Positions 58,196 through 64,000 of a DNA stretch of 64,000 bases are shown here, one piece after another. A program made the translations under genes and the position numbers. Below the pieces are notes generated by a model. The model made no database searches. It had not been told where the DNA came from and saw only the letters and a program-made list of their open reading frames with translations. The DNA is taken from the NCBI GenBank assembly GCA_045810625.1, contig JBJMVQ010000056.1:20642-84641 (forward strand), given 5' to 3'. This DNA is from JACQFZ01 sp045810625 (lineage in GTDB: Bacteria > Pseudomonadota > Gammaproteobacteria > Acidiferrobacterales > Sulfurifustaceae). Each line of letters starts with the position of its first letter. Positions within the stretch are counted from its first letter, which is position 1.

Positions 58196-58744
58196 TCATT
58201 GATACGGTTGGCAAATGCCGGTGCTGCTGCCGTAGAGAACAACGCAAAATCCCTCGCAGCAATGACCCACCGTCGTGCCGCAAACCTGGCCGTCCTGAAT
58301 GCAGGATGGGCCGCCGCCCCCGCCCGGGCCGACCGGCGGTTCGTACCAGATCGTGCGGTAGGGATTGGTGAGGTGTACGTCGACGACACCTTCGATGGTT
58401 ACGGTCGCGACGGCGCCCGGATTCCCGGCGGTGCCCGATGCGTACACCGCGTTTCCGGACGCGTCGGTAACGACCAGGTTGCCGTCGCCTTGCATCGTCA
58501 CGGCGCCCGGCGCGCTGAACGTCATCGTGGCCCAGCGCGCATTTCCGACACCGTCGTAAAGCACCAAGTTTCCGTCGGCCTGGTAGTAGAGGGTGAAGTA
58601 CCCATCGGACGACGTCAGATACTGATCCGAAAACAACTGCTCGTTCGGTCCCAACGTGTCTCCCGCGCGGACGGTGGCGGGCAGCATGGCCCCGAGGGTT
58701 AGCACGAGTGAGAGCAACAGAAGTGGAAATAGCGCGCGTCGCAC
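58196..58744 (-). CDS. secreted B-lectin domain fused to a six-cysteine knottin-like tail
   Basis: GTG 58744 with GGAGG 5 bases upstream gives 182 residues; ATG 58756 is an alternative without a ribosome site. A signal peptide (about 1-28, ending TVRA) is followed by a bulb-type mannose-binding B-lectin domain: SDQYLTSSDGYFTLYYQADGNLVLYDG, WATMTFSAPGAVTMQGDGNLVVTDASG in pieces, with the QADGNLVLY and QGDGNLVV carbohydrate-site repeats (Q-x-D-x-N-x-V-x-Y). A strand-linker and Gly-rich spacer lead to the last 36 residues: six Cys spaced C-x6-C-x6-CC-x3-C-x10-C, the inhibitor-cystine-knot pattern. Secreted; probably glycan binding plus a stable mini-protein. Confidence 0.88.
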   Translation of the reverse strand: MRRALFPLLLLSLVLTLGAMLPATVRAGDTLGPNEQLFSDQYLTSSDGYFTLYYQADGNLVLYDGVGNARWATMTFSAPGAVTMQGDGNLVVTDASGNAVYASGTAGNPGAVATVTIEGVVDVHLTNPYRTIWYEPPVGPGGGGGPSCIQDGQVCGTTVGHCCEGFCVVLYGSSTGICQPYQ

Positions 58745-59525
58745 AACGACCTCCATGTCGGTATGAGTTGTGGGCCCGTGGCGGCCGGCGAGAAAGCCTA
58801 CATGCAATCCTCGTCGACAAGTCGTTGCCGCGGGGATGAAGCAAGAGCAGTTAGGCACGCGCGAATTTCGCGGTCAAGAGAAAGGGCAATACGTTACACC
58901 TGATCGACGGCAGCCTGCCGCACCGCCGCATGCCACACCGGTTGCGGTCGAGGAACTGAAACGAACGGTAAAAGCGGAACACGAGGGCATAGTTCACTCG
59001 CTCGCGTGATCCGCGACCTGACACCGCTCTGATCGAACGACGGCACTAAATAAGCAAGCATCAGCGCCGCGTCGCGGATCGACTACTGAAGCTACACAGC
59101 GACAAGGGGTAGAGACGTTCGTATACGAAAAATAAATCCTTTCCTATTTCACCGATTTCTCCGGCAGCACGATAAACTGTTCCCCACATCTTCGTGCCCC
59201 TTGTTCTTAGCGGCACCGGCGCCGATCGAGCACGACGCGCAACTCGACGGCGCGAAGCGGCATTTCTGCAAAGAACGCCGGCGTCTGCATCAAGCCTGCG
59301 GGCTGCCCGTCGTGGAGAATTGCGAACCATGCGAGCACCTCCCCTACCCCGCGATGCCGCTGGTACACGCACAGCTTGCCGAAGATCTGCATTGCAGCAA
59401 GCGCGAACCACGAAGCTGCGCAACGGGACACACCACTTCGCTCGTGTGAGGTCGCCTTCACGCAAGCTTCGATTCGTCTATCGACTATCGCCCCAACAGC
59501 GGGCCAAACAGTGAGGAGATCTGAA
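58745..59525. other. 781-bp intergenic region
   Basis: This lies between the divergent lectin and GFA genes. A minus-strand frame at about 59207-59392 (MQIFGKLCVYQRHRG onward) has a few protein-like stretches but no ribosome site and no recognised family. Nothing else was identified. Confidence 0.3.
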
Positions 59526-59960
59526 ATGGAAAATAGAAGCAGCTACAACGGGTCGTGTTTTTGCGGAGCCGTTCAGTTCACGGTCACCGGCGAACCGGCT
59601 GCGATGGGTTATTGCCATTGCGACTCCTGTCGGCGCTGGTCGGCCGGGCCGGTGAATGCCTTCTCGCTGTGGAAGCCCGAGTCGCTGAAAATCACAAAAG
59701 GCGCAGAGAAGATCGGAACGTACAACAAGACTCCGCGCAGCTTCCGGAAGTGGTGCACGTCCTGCGGCGGGCACCTTTTCACCGAGCATCCCCACTGGGG
59801 CCTTACGGACGTGTACGCCGCGACGATCCCCGAATTTCCGTTCAAAGGCGCCGTGCACGTGAACTATCAAGAGACGGTGTTGCACATTCGGGACGGCGCA
59901 CCGAAACTCAAGGACCTGCCGAAGGAAATGGGCGGTTCCGGTACCGCCATGGCCGAATGA
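59526..59960 (+). CDS. GFA-family (glutathione-dependent formaldehyde-activating enzyme-like) protein
   Basis: ATG 59526 with GAGGAGAT gives 144 residues. The zinc-binding Cys sets are clear: GSCFCGAVQF (C-x-C), YCHCDSCRRWSAG (C-x-C-x2-C) and WCTSCGGHLF (C-x2-C). This is the GFA/CENP-V fold with two zinc ions. The original enzyme condenses formaldehyde with glutathione, but most members have unknown substrates. Cytoplasmic, stand-alone gene. Confidence 0.94.
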   Translation: MENRSSYNGSCFCGAVQFTVTGEPAAMGYCHCDSCRRWSAGPVNAFSLWKPESLKITKGAEKIGTYNKTPRSFRKWCTSCGGHLFTEHPHWGLTDVYAATIPEFPFKGAVHVNYQETVLHIRDGAPKLKDLPKEMGGSGTAMAE

Positions 59961-60076
59961 TGTGACAGCTTGCACGCCGGCGCGGACGCCGCCGGCGGCG
60001 CGAAAGCGCCGCGCGGCGCCCGTGACCGCGTGCCGCTGCGGAGAAAACCGGTGCGAACGTCAGCCCCCGCCGCGGA

Positions 60077-60721
60077 TCAGTCGTTCCTGACCGTCGCAAG
60101 GATGAAACGCAGGTTGTGATAGCCGACGTCACCCGTCTCGAGCTCGACAAAGCCCGCCTGGTCGAAAGCGGGAATCAGCCGTTCGAGATCGAATTGCCGA
60201 TGGTGGCGCATTTTCGAAAGGAGCGTCGTCTTCGAAGCGGCCGACCCGCCAAAGTCGACGGCGAGGAAGCGACCGCCGGGTTTGAGCTTTCGGTGTGCCT
60301 CGCGAATGAAGCGAGGCTGCACGTCGGCGGCCAGGCAGTGCAACATCGTCGTACTGAGTATTACGTGGAAGCTGGCGTCCGGAAACGGCAGCGCCTCGGC
60401 TGAACCTTCCACGAACCGAACATCCGTCCCTGCCTTCGCTGCCTTACGCCGGGCGGTGGCGATCATCTCCGGAGACGGGTCAACTCCGTAGACCTTGCCC
60501 GCCGACCCGGCACGCTCCTGCGCCGCGATGGCGAGCGTTCCTGTACCGCATCCGACGTCGAGCACGCGATCGCCTGCCTGGATACGAGCGAGTGCGATCA
60601 GCTTCTCGCGGTAGCGGCGTTCTTTCCCGAGGAACGCGGCCCAAACGATAAAATCGTAAGCGCGTGGCCAGTGGAAAACGATTCCGTTTGCCTGTAGTGC
60701 GGCGAGGTTCGAGTGAGTCAT
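60077..60721 (-). CDS. class I SAM-dependent methyltransferase
   Basis: A 214-residue methyltransferase: VLDVGCGTGTLAIAAQE (motif I), GVDPSPEMIATARRKA (motif II region), VEGSAEALPFPDASFHVILSTTMLHCL and LKPGGRFLAVDFGG (post-I motifs). It starts with an N-terminal Leu-rich segment (LAALQANGIVFHWPRAYDFIVWAAFLG) that may dock to a membrane. ATG 60721 overlaps the stop of the upstream membrane-protein gene by 4 bases (ATGA), so it is translationally coupled. Controlled by the MarR-type operators upstream. Confidence 0.92.
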   Translation of the reverse strand: MTHSNLAALQANGIVFHWPRAYDFIVWAAFLGKERRYREKLIALARIQAGDRVLDVGCGTGTLAIAAQERAGSAGKVYGVDPSPEMIATARRKAAKAGTDVRFVEGSAEALPFPDASFHVILSTTMLHCLAADVQPRFIREAHRKLKPGGRFLAVDFGGSAASKTTLLSKMRHHRQFDLERLIPAFDQAGFVELETGDVGYHNLRFILATVRND

Positions 60722-61461
60722 AGCGGGCTTCCTCCAATAGCTGATGTGTCACGACGGTTGATTTGCGCGTGCGAGACCCGCGGGCGAACCGCGCCGCGAC
60801 GCAGTCGTACGGCAATACTGAAGTGGATCAGGAGATAGATCGGAACGAGCAGGCCCGGAACCATTGCCCAAGGCAGCGTTGTCATGAGGACCGTTCCTGG
60901 TTCCTGCGTGAACACGCGAAACGGCGTGTCGGCGGAAAGGACACCGAGCGATACAGCGACGACCAGATCGAGCGCACCGAACGCGTTCCAAGCCGCGAGC
61001 GCGAGCCGCGGCGTCTTGGGACTACGCGCGAGCATTACCGCGAGGGGAATGGCGACGGCGCCGGTAATGATATCGCCCCATCCGGCGCTGGTTGCGAACG
61101 CCGTCGCGAGGCGGCCGTCGGCCGCAAGAAGTAAGAAAAGCACGCCGCCGATCCGCATGCTGTTGAGCCCCACGAGTATCGCCAGCGGCACTTCGCCAAT
61201 CGCCCTGCGCAGGCTCGCGGAGAAAAACCATGCGCCGAACAACAGCGCGACGAACACCGCGAATGCAAACACGTTGGCAGGGACGACCAGGATTTGCGCC
61301 GCCAGCGCTCCTGTGGCGGCAAGGCCGACGGTTGCCGCTCCCCAAGCGACAGCGAAGCCGAACGTGAAAATTCGCATTCGCGGCGTTAGCGGCAGGACGA
61401 GTGCGACGACGAGCAGGGCGTACGAGAAGCCGCCCGCGACGGCAGCGATCAGATCGAGCAT
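60718..61461 (-). CDS. seven-helix integral membrane protein
   Basis: ATG 61461 with GGAGAA gives 247 residues. About seven hydrophobic helices (IAAVAGGFSYALLVVALVL, FTFGFAVAWGAATVGLAA, ILVVPANVFAFAVFVALLFGAWFF, then AILVGLNSMRIGGVLFLLL, WGDIITGAVAIPLAVML, AAWNAFGALDLVVAVSLGVL and TLPWAMVPGLLVPIYLLIHF). The closing basic tail (RLRRGAVRPRV) faces the cytoplasm. I do not recognise the family. It is the first gene of a two-gene operon with the methyltransferase, preceded by a palindrome shared with the MarR gene. Confidence 0.85.
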   Translation of the reverse strand: MLDLIAAVAGGFSYALLVVALVLPLTPRMRIFTFGFAVAWGAATVGLAATGALAAQILVVPANVFAFAVFVALLFGAWFFSASLRRAIGEVPLAILVGLNSMRIGGVLFLLLAADGRLATAFATSAGWGDIITGAVAIPLAVMLARSPKTPRLALAAWNAFGALDLVVAVSLGVLSADTPFRVFTQEPGTVLMTTLPWAMVPGLLVPIYLLIHFSIAVRLRRGAVRPRVSHAQINRRDTSAIGGSPL

Positions 61462-61476
61462 GGGAGTTCTCCAAGA

Positions 61477-61488
61477 GTGTGTACACAC
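61477..61488. promoter_or_regulatory. palindromic operator GTGTGTACACAC
   Basis: A perfect 12-bp palindrome 16 bases upstream of the membrane-protein start. It shares the GTGTnTACAC core with the site at 61918-61927 upstream of the MarR gene. Likely binding site of the adjacent MarR protein. Confidence 0.75.
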
Positions 61489-61527
61489 ATATTGATCAAC
61501 GTTCAACAGCAGCGTTCCGGTAATCGA

Positions 61528-61908
61528 TTAGGCTTTTGCGTGCTGAGACTTCGCGACTTGCTTCTGCGCGGCCTTCCAGGCCGGGAGGGCCGCCTCGAGT
61601 TTCTTGCGGCCGGCGCTCGTCAACTTGAGCGGCCGTTCCCGACCGTCGCCCGGCGCGTCCGGAGCTATCCAGCCCGCTTCCTGCAGAACCGCCGCACTAC
61701 GGGTAAGCGAGGTGCGCTCGAGTCCGAGTCCTTCGGCGAGTGCGCCGATCGGTCTCGGCCCGGAAAGGGCGAGGGCGACGAGGACGGAAAACTGCGTCGC
61801 GCGCAGACCGTGCGGCCGAAGCTTCGCATCGTACAGCCGCGTGACGGCACGTGCGTGGCGCCTTGCGGCCAGACAGTGGCATTGCATGCATTCGGAGAGG
61901 TCGGCCAT
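61528..61908 (-). CDS. MarR-family transcriptional regulator
   Basis: A 126-residue winged-helix regulator: RRHARAVTRLYDAKLRPHGLRATQFSVLVALAL, in pieces, then the recognition region IGALAEGLGLERTSLTRSAAVLQEAGWI, and the wing DGRERPLKLTSAGRKKLE. The N-terminal ECMQCHCLAARR with three Cys near the dimer region could sense oxidants, as in OhrR-type members, but this is inference. It lies upstream of the membrane-protein/methyltransferase operon in the same direction, with identical palindromes before both. Confidence 0.93.
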   Translation of the reverse strand: MADLSECMQCHCLAARRHARAVTRLYDAKLRPHGLRATQFSVLVALALSGPRPIGALAEGLGLERTSLTRSAAVLQEAGWIAPDAPGDGRERPLKLTSAGRKKLEAALPAWKAAQKQVAKSQHAKA

Positions 61909-62253
61909 CCAATAAGTGTGTATACACGTAACGCCGAAGTCAAGAGAAGGAGGACACGCGGCAAGCCGCGACCCGGGGCAACCAGCGCCAGTGCCGCCGC
62001 ACGGCCGATGCCGCGACTACCGCCCCGTTAAGAGCGCGACTTTACCCGTCCGATCCCGCAGGCTGGTCCTCCTTGCGTTCCCGCGCTATGTTGGCCCGAA
62101 GGTTACTTCAAGGTGCGACGGCGTCCGGCCCGGTCTGGACGTCGCAGGGTGATCGGTGATCATGCCCATGGCGCACATCAGTTCTTGCGTTGAGAATGGT
62201 TCAACAGGCATCCTTGCCCGCACTTCCATCACCACAAACATCTGGAAACCGTT
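61909..62253. promoter_or_regulatory. divergent region with MarR-gene operator at 61918-61927
   Basis: GTGTATACAC (61918-61927) is a 10-bp palindrome, 10 bases upstream of the MarR start, matching the core of the 61477 site. The remaining 320 bases up to the quinone-reductase-like gene (start 62254) show no gene. Confidence 0.7.
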
Positions 62254-63393
62254 ATGGACACCGTTCCCAACTCCTTTCTGCAACTGCGCTCGCTGATCAA
62301 AAAGAGCGGCGAGCTCGAGCTTTCGCTTGTGCAAGTCCCGATGCCGGAGCCGGCCGCGGACGAAGTCGTGGTGCGAATCGAAGCGTCGCCGCTCAACCCG
62401 TCCGACCTCGGGTTATTGGTGGGCGCGGCCGATATGCGGACGGCAAGAGCATCGGGCACGCGCGCGCAGCCGGTCGTGACGGCAACGGTGCCGGAACAAT
62501 TGATGCGCGCAATGGCAGGCCGCGTCGATCAATCGATGCCGGTGGGCAATGAAGGCGCGGGTGTCGTGGTGAAGGCGGGCGCATCGAAAGAAGCGCAGGC
62601 ATTGCTGAACAAGACCGTGGCAATGATCGGCGGCGCGATGTACGCGCAATATCGGACCATCAAGGCGATGCAATGCCTGGTACTGCCGGAAGGTACGAAG
62701 CCGAGCGAAGGCGCGTCGTGCTTCGTCAATCCGCTCACGTCGCTCGGCATGGTCGAGACGATGCGTCGTGAGAATCACACCGCGCTCGTGCACACGGCTG
62801 CGGCGTCGAACCTCGGACAGATGCTGAATCGCATCTGCATCAAGGACGGCGTCAATCTCGTCAACATCGTGCGCCGCCAAGACCAGGAAGATCTGCTGCG
62901 GAAACTCGGCGCGAAGTACGTGTGCAACTCGTCGTCGCCCACCTTCATGCAGGATTTGACCGCTGCGCTCACCGAGACCGGCGCGACGATCGCTTTCGAC
63001 GCGATCGGCGGCGGCAAGCTCGCGAGCCAGATTCTCACGTGCATGGAGGCCGCGGCCGTGGCAAAGATGAAGGAGTACAGCCGCTACGGTTCGACCACGC
63101 ACAAGCAGGTCTACATCTACGGCGGACTCGATCGCGGCCCGACCGAGCTCATTCGCAACTTTGGCATGGCCTGGAGCGTCGGCGGTTGGTTGCTCTTCCC
63201 GTTCTTGCAGAAGATCGGTCCGGACGCAGCGCAAAAACTGCGCGAACGCGTGGTGGCCGAATTGAAAACCACGTTTGCGAGTCATTACACGAAAGAGATT
63301 TCGCTCGCCGAAGCGCTGCAGCTCGATACGATCGCCGGGTACGCCAAGTTCGGGACCGGTGAAAAGTATTTGATCAACCCGAATAAGGGTTGA
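62254..63393 (+). CDS. MDR-family zinc-independent alcohol dehydrogenase/quinone-oxidoreductase-like protein
   Basis: A 379-residue medium-chain dehydrogenase/reductase. The N-terminal GroES-like part (about 15-140, ELELSLVQVPMPEPAADEVVVRIEASPLNPSDLGLL) and NEGAGVVVKAG are followed by the nucleotide-binding part (NPLTSLGMVETM, HTAAASNLGQMLNRI, FDAIGGGKLASQIL). The usual zinc ligands are missing, and VKAGASKEAQALLNKTVAMIGG replaces the typical loop. The C-terminal segment VYIYGGLDRGPTEL is seen in this group. It probably reduces quinones or enones. Preceded by a weak ribosome site. Confidence 0.9.
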   Translation: MDTVPNSFLQLRSLIKKSGELELSLVQVPMPEPAADEVVVRIEASPLNPSDLGLLVGAADMRTARASGTRAQPVVTATVPEQLMRAMAGRVDQSMPVGNEGAGVVVKAGASKEAQALLNKTVAMIGGAMYAQYRTIKAMQCLVLPEGTKPSEGASCFVNPLTSLGMVETMRRENHTALVHTAAASNLGQMLNRICIKDGVNLVNIVRRQDQEDLLRKLGAKYVCNSSSPTFMQDLTAALTETGATIAFDAIGGGKLASQILTCMEAAAVAKMKEYSRYGSTTHKQVYIYGGLDRGPTELIRNFGMAWSVGGWLLFPFLQKIGPDAAQKLRERVVAELKTTFASHYTKEISLAEALQLDTIAGYAKFGTGEKYLINPNKG

Positions 63394-63405
63394 TCAAAGG
63401 ACAAA

Positions 63406-63437
63406 TCGGGGACGACAGACAGGGTCTGCGTCCCCGA
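63406..63437 (+). terminator. hairpin after the oxidoreductase gene
   Basis: TCGGGGACG (63406-63414) and CGTCCCCGA (63429-63437) with a 14-base loop, 12 bases past the stop. The sequence resembles the AATCGGGGACAGAC-type repeats that some proteobacteria carry as dispersed REP-like hairpins, so it may be either. No T-run. Confidence 0.5.
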
Positions 63438-63490
63438 GCGCCGATACGTCGTGAGCGCGCGACGGTAACGCAGCGCATTTAATAAGATAA

Positions 63491-63796
63491 GAAGCGCCGG
63501 CGCACCAATAAGCGTGGCGTGCGCCATGCGCACGACCCTCTTACTTCCGTTCGATTGGCCTGATGGATCAGCCGCGTTAGCGTGGGTTCGGGCAGGCGAG
63601 TTTGCGGAGGCTTGAGCCGTGCGCGTGGTCCAAGAAGCGCCGGCGAACCAGTAAGCATAGCGTGCGCCAGTGCGCACGACCCTCTTACTTCCGTTCGATT
63701 GGCCTGATGATCAGCCGCATTAGCGTGGGTTCGGGCAGGCGAGTTTGCGGAGGCTTGAGCCGTGCGCGTGGTCTAAGAAGCGCCGGCGAACCAGGG
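63491..63796. repeat. 143/144-bp tandem repeat
   Basis: GAAGCGCCGGCG begins at 63491, 63634 and 63778, giving two nearly full units (143 and 144 bases) and a partial third. Units share GCGCACGACCCTCTTACTTC, CGATTGGCCTGATG and AGGCTTGAGCCGTGCGCGTG. Each unit has a GTGCGCcAtGCGCAC-type inverted repeat near its start. Non-coding, between the oxidoreductase gene and the right-end gene. Confidence 0.85.
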
Positions 63797-63870
63797 GTCA
63801 CCCGTAGCACGAGAAGACCCGGACTCCCGGTACGCGTCGCGGAGCACCGCCCTCTCAGCAAGGCGCCAGC

Positions 63871-63902
63871 AATAAAAAACCCGCCGAACCGACTCGGCGG
63901 GT
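63871..63902 (-). terminator. rho-independent terminator of the right-end gene
   Basis: ACCCGCCGA (63879-63887) and TCGGCGGGT (63894-63902) form a perfect 9-bp stem. On the minus strand it is followed by TTTTTTATT (63878-63871). It ends the partial gene that stops at 63923. Confidence 0.85.
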
Positions 63903-63922
63903 CGAGTACGACGGCGAAGCGA

Positions 63923-64000
63923 CTACGGCCGTCCCGTCGTCAGTGTGCGGTAAACGGCCGGCTGAACTTTCGAGATGTGCATTTCGGCCGCGACCGTTTC
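63923..64000 (-). CDS. C-terminal tail of a gene entering from the right (partial)
   Basis: The minus-strand frame ends at TAG 63925-63923 and is open to the window edge, giving 25 residues that include VAAEMHISKVQPAVYRTL. The pattern is like the end of a helix-turn-helix (AAE-x-x-IS-x-x-x-x-VYR-x-L). A terminator follows at once, supporting a real gene. Too short to name. Confidence 0.5.
   Translation of the reverse strand, partial: ETVAAEMHISKVQPAVYRTLTTGRP

Noticed and set aside
59207..59461. Small minus-strand gene in the lectin-GFA gap
   Set aside because: Some protein-like stretches but no ribosome site, no recognised family, and competing frames of similar quality.
63406..63437. Member of a RAYT-associated REP repeat family
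   Set aside because: Only one copy and no RAYT gene in the window; treated as a hairpin/terminator.
63491..63796. CRISPR array
   Set aside because: Units are about 143 bases and nearly identical along their whole length; there are no short repeats with unique spacers and no cas genes.

Overview
The window is 64 kb of GC-rich, gene-dense chromosome from a Gram-negative bacterium, most likely a proteobacterium (beta or gamma, Burkholderiales-like). The evidence is: many lipobox lipoproteins, an LTA-synthase-type phosphoglycerol transferase paired with DgkA, AlkB, TauE/SafE, an OM/periplasm-oriented protein set, strong AGGAGG ribosome sites, and GTG/TTG starts. No rRNA, intact tRNA, IS element, prophage or CRISPR array is visible. 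The exact taxon cannot be read from the sequence.

Left part (0-16 kb): a truncated membrane-protein tail, an alpha/beta hydrolase, a LivK-type binding protein, a small His-rich membrane protein, and a YebC-family protein. Next come a secreted hydrolase closely resembling PET-hydrolase/cutinase enzymes (5240-6067) and, downstream on the same strand, a membrane-anchored lipase-chaperone-like protein (4315-5094). A GNAT/histidine-phosphatase pair follows, then a three-gene operon (periplasmic cupin, methyltransferase, GMC oxidoreductase) divergent from a LuxR-type regulator, with a decayed tRNA-Leu-like sequence between them.

Middle part (16-37 kb): crotonase, DUF1697 and a TetA-like MFS pump. 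A cNMP/thioredoxin-reductase-like flavoprotein sits next to a UBP zinc-finger protein and a large hybrid histidine kinase. Then come a degraded second copy of the MFS pump, a lipoprotein carboxylesterase, TauE/SafE, an MDR-type reductase, an M48 peptidase with a LysM-like tail, an exported methyltransferase, a soluble chemotaxis receptor, and two more alpha/beta hydrolases.

Island (37.7-46.2 kb): an AlkB-type hydroxylase is followed by two degenerate copies of its own 3' end. These copies bracket a HipBA toxin-antitoxin module that has three evenly spaced operators. Next to it is a three-gene ABC-3C-type conflict/defence system: a DUF3732-like ABC ATPase, a middle component, and an effector with a nuclease-like N-terminus. 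Base composition there is visibly less GC-rich than in the flanks, which suggests transfer.

Right part (46-64 kb): an MscS-like channel, a pair of small exported proteins, the DgkA/phosphoglycerol transferase pair, a frameshifted membrane gene, DsrE, AraC and FHA proteins, a deacetylase relic, and an enolase-superfamily enzyme. There is also a secreted B-lectin ending in a six-cysteine knottin motif, a GFA protein, and a MarR-controlled membrane-protein/methyltransferase operon with matching palindromic operators. The right end has an oxidoreductase, a 143/144-bp tandem repeat and the tail of another gene. The most notable items are the PETase-like/Lif-like pair, the ABC-3C plus HipBA island with alkB-tail duplications, and the lectin-knottin fusion.
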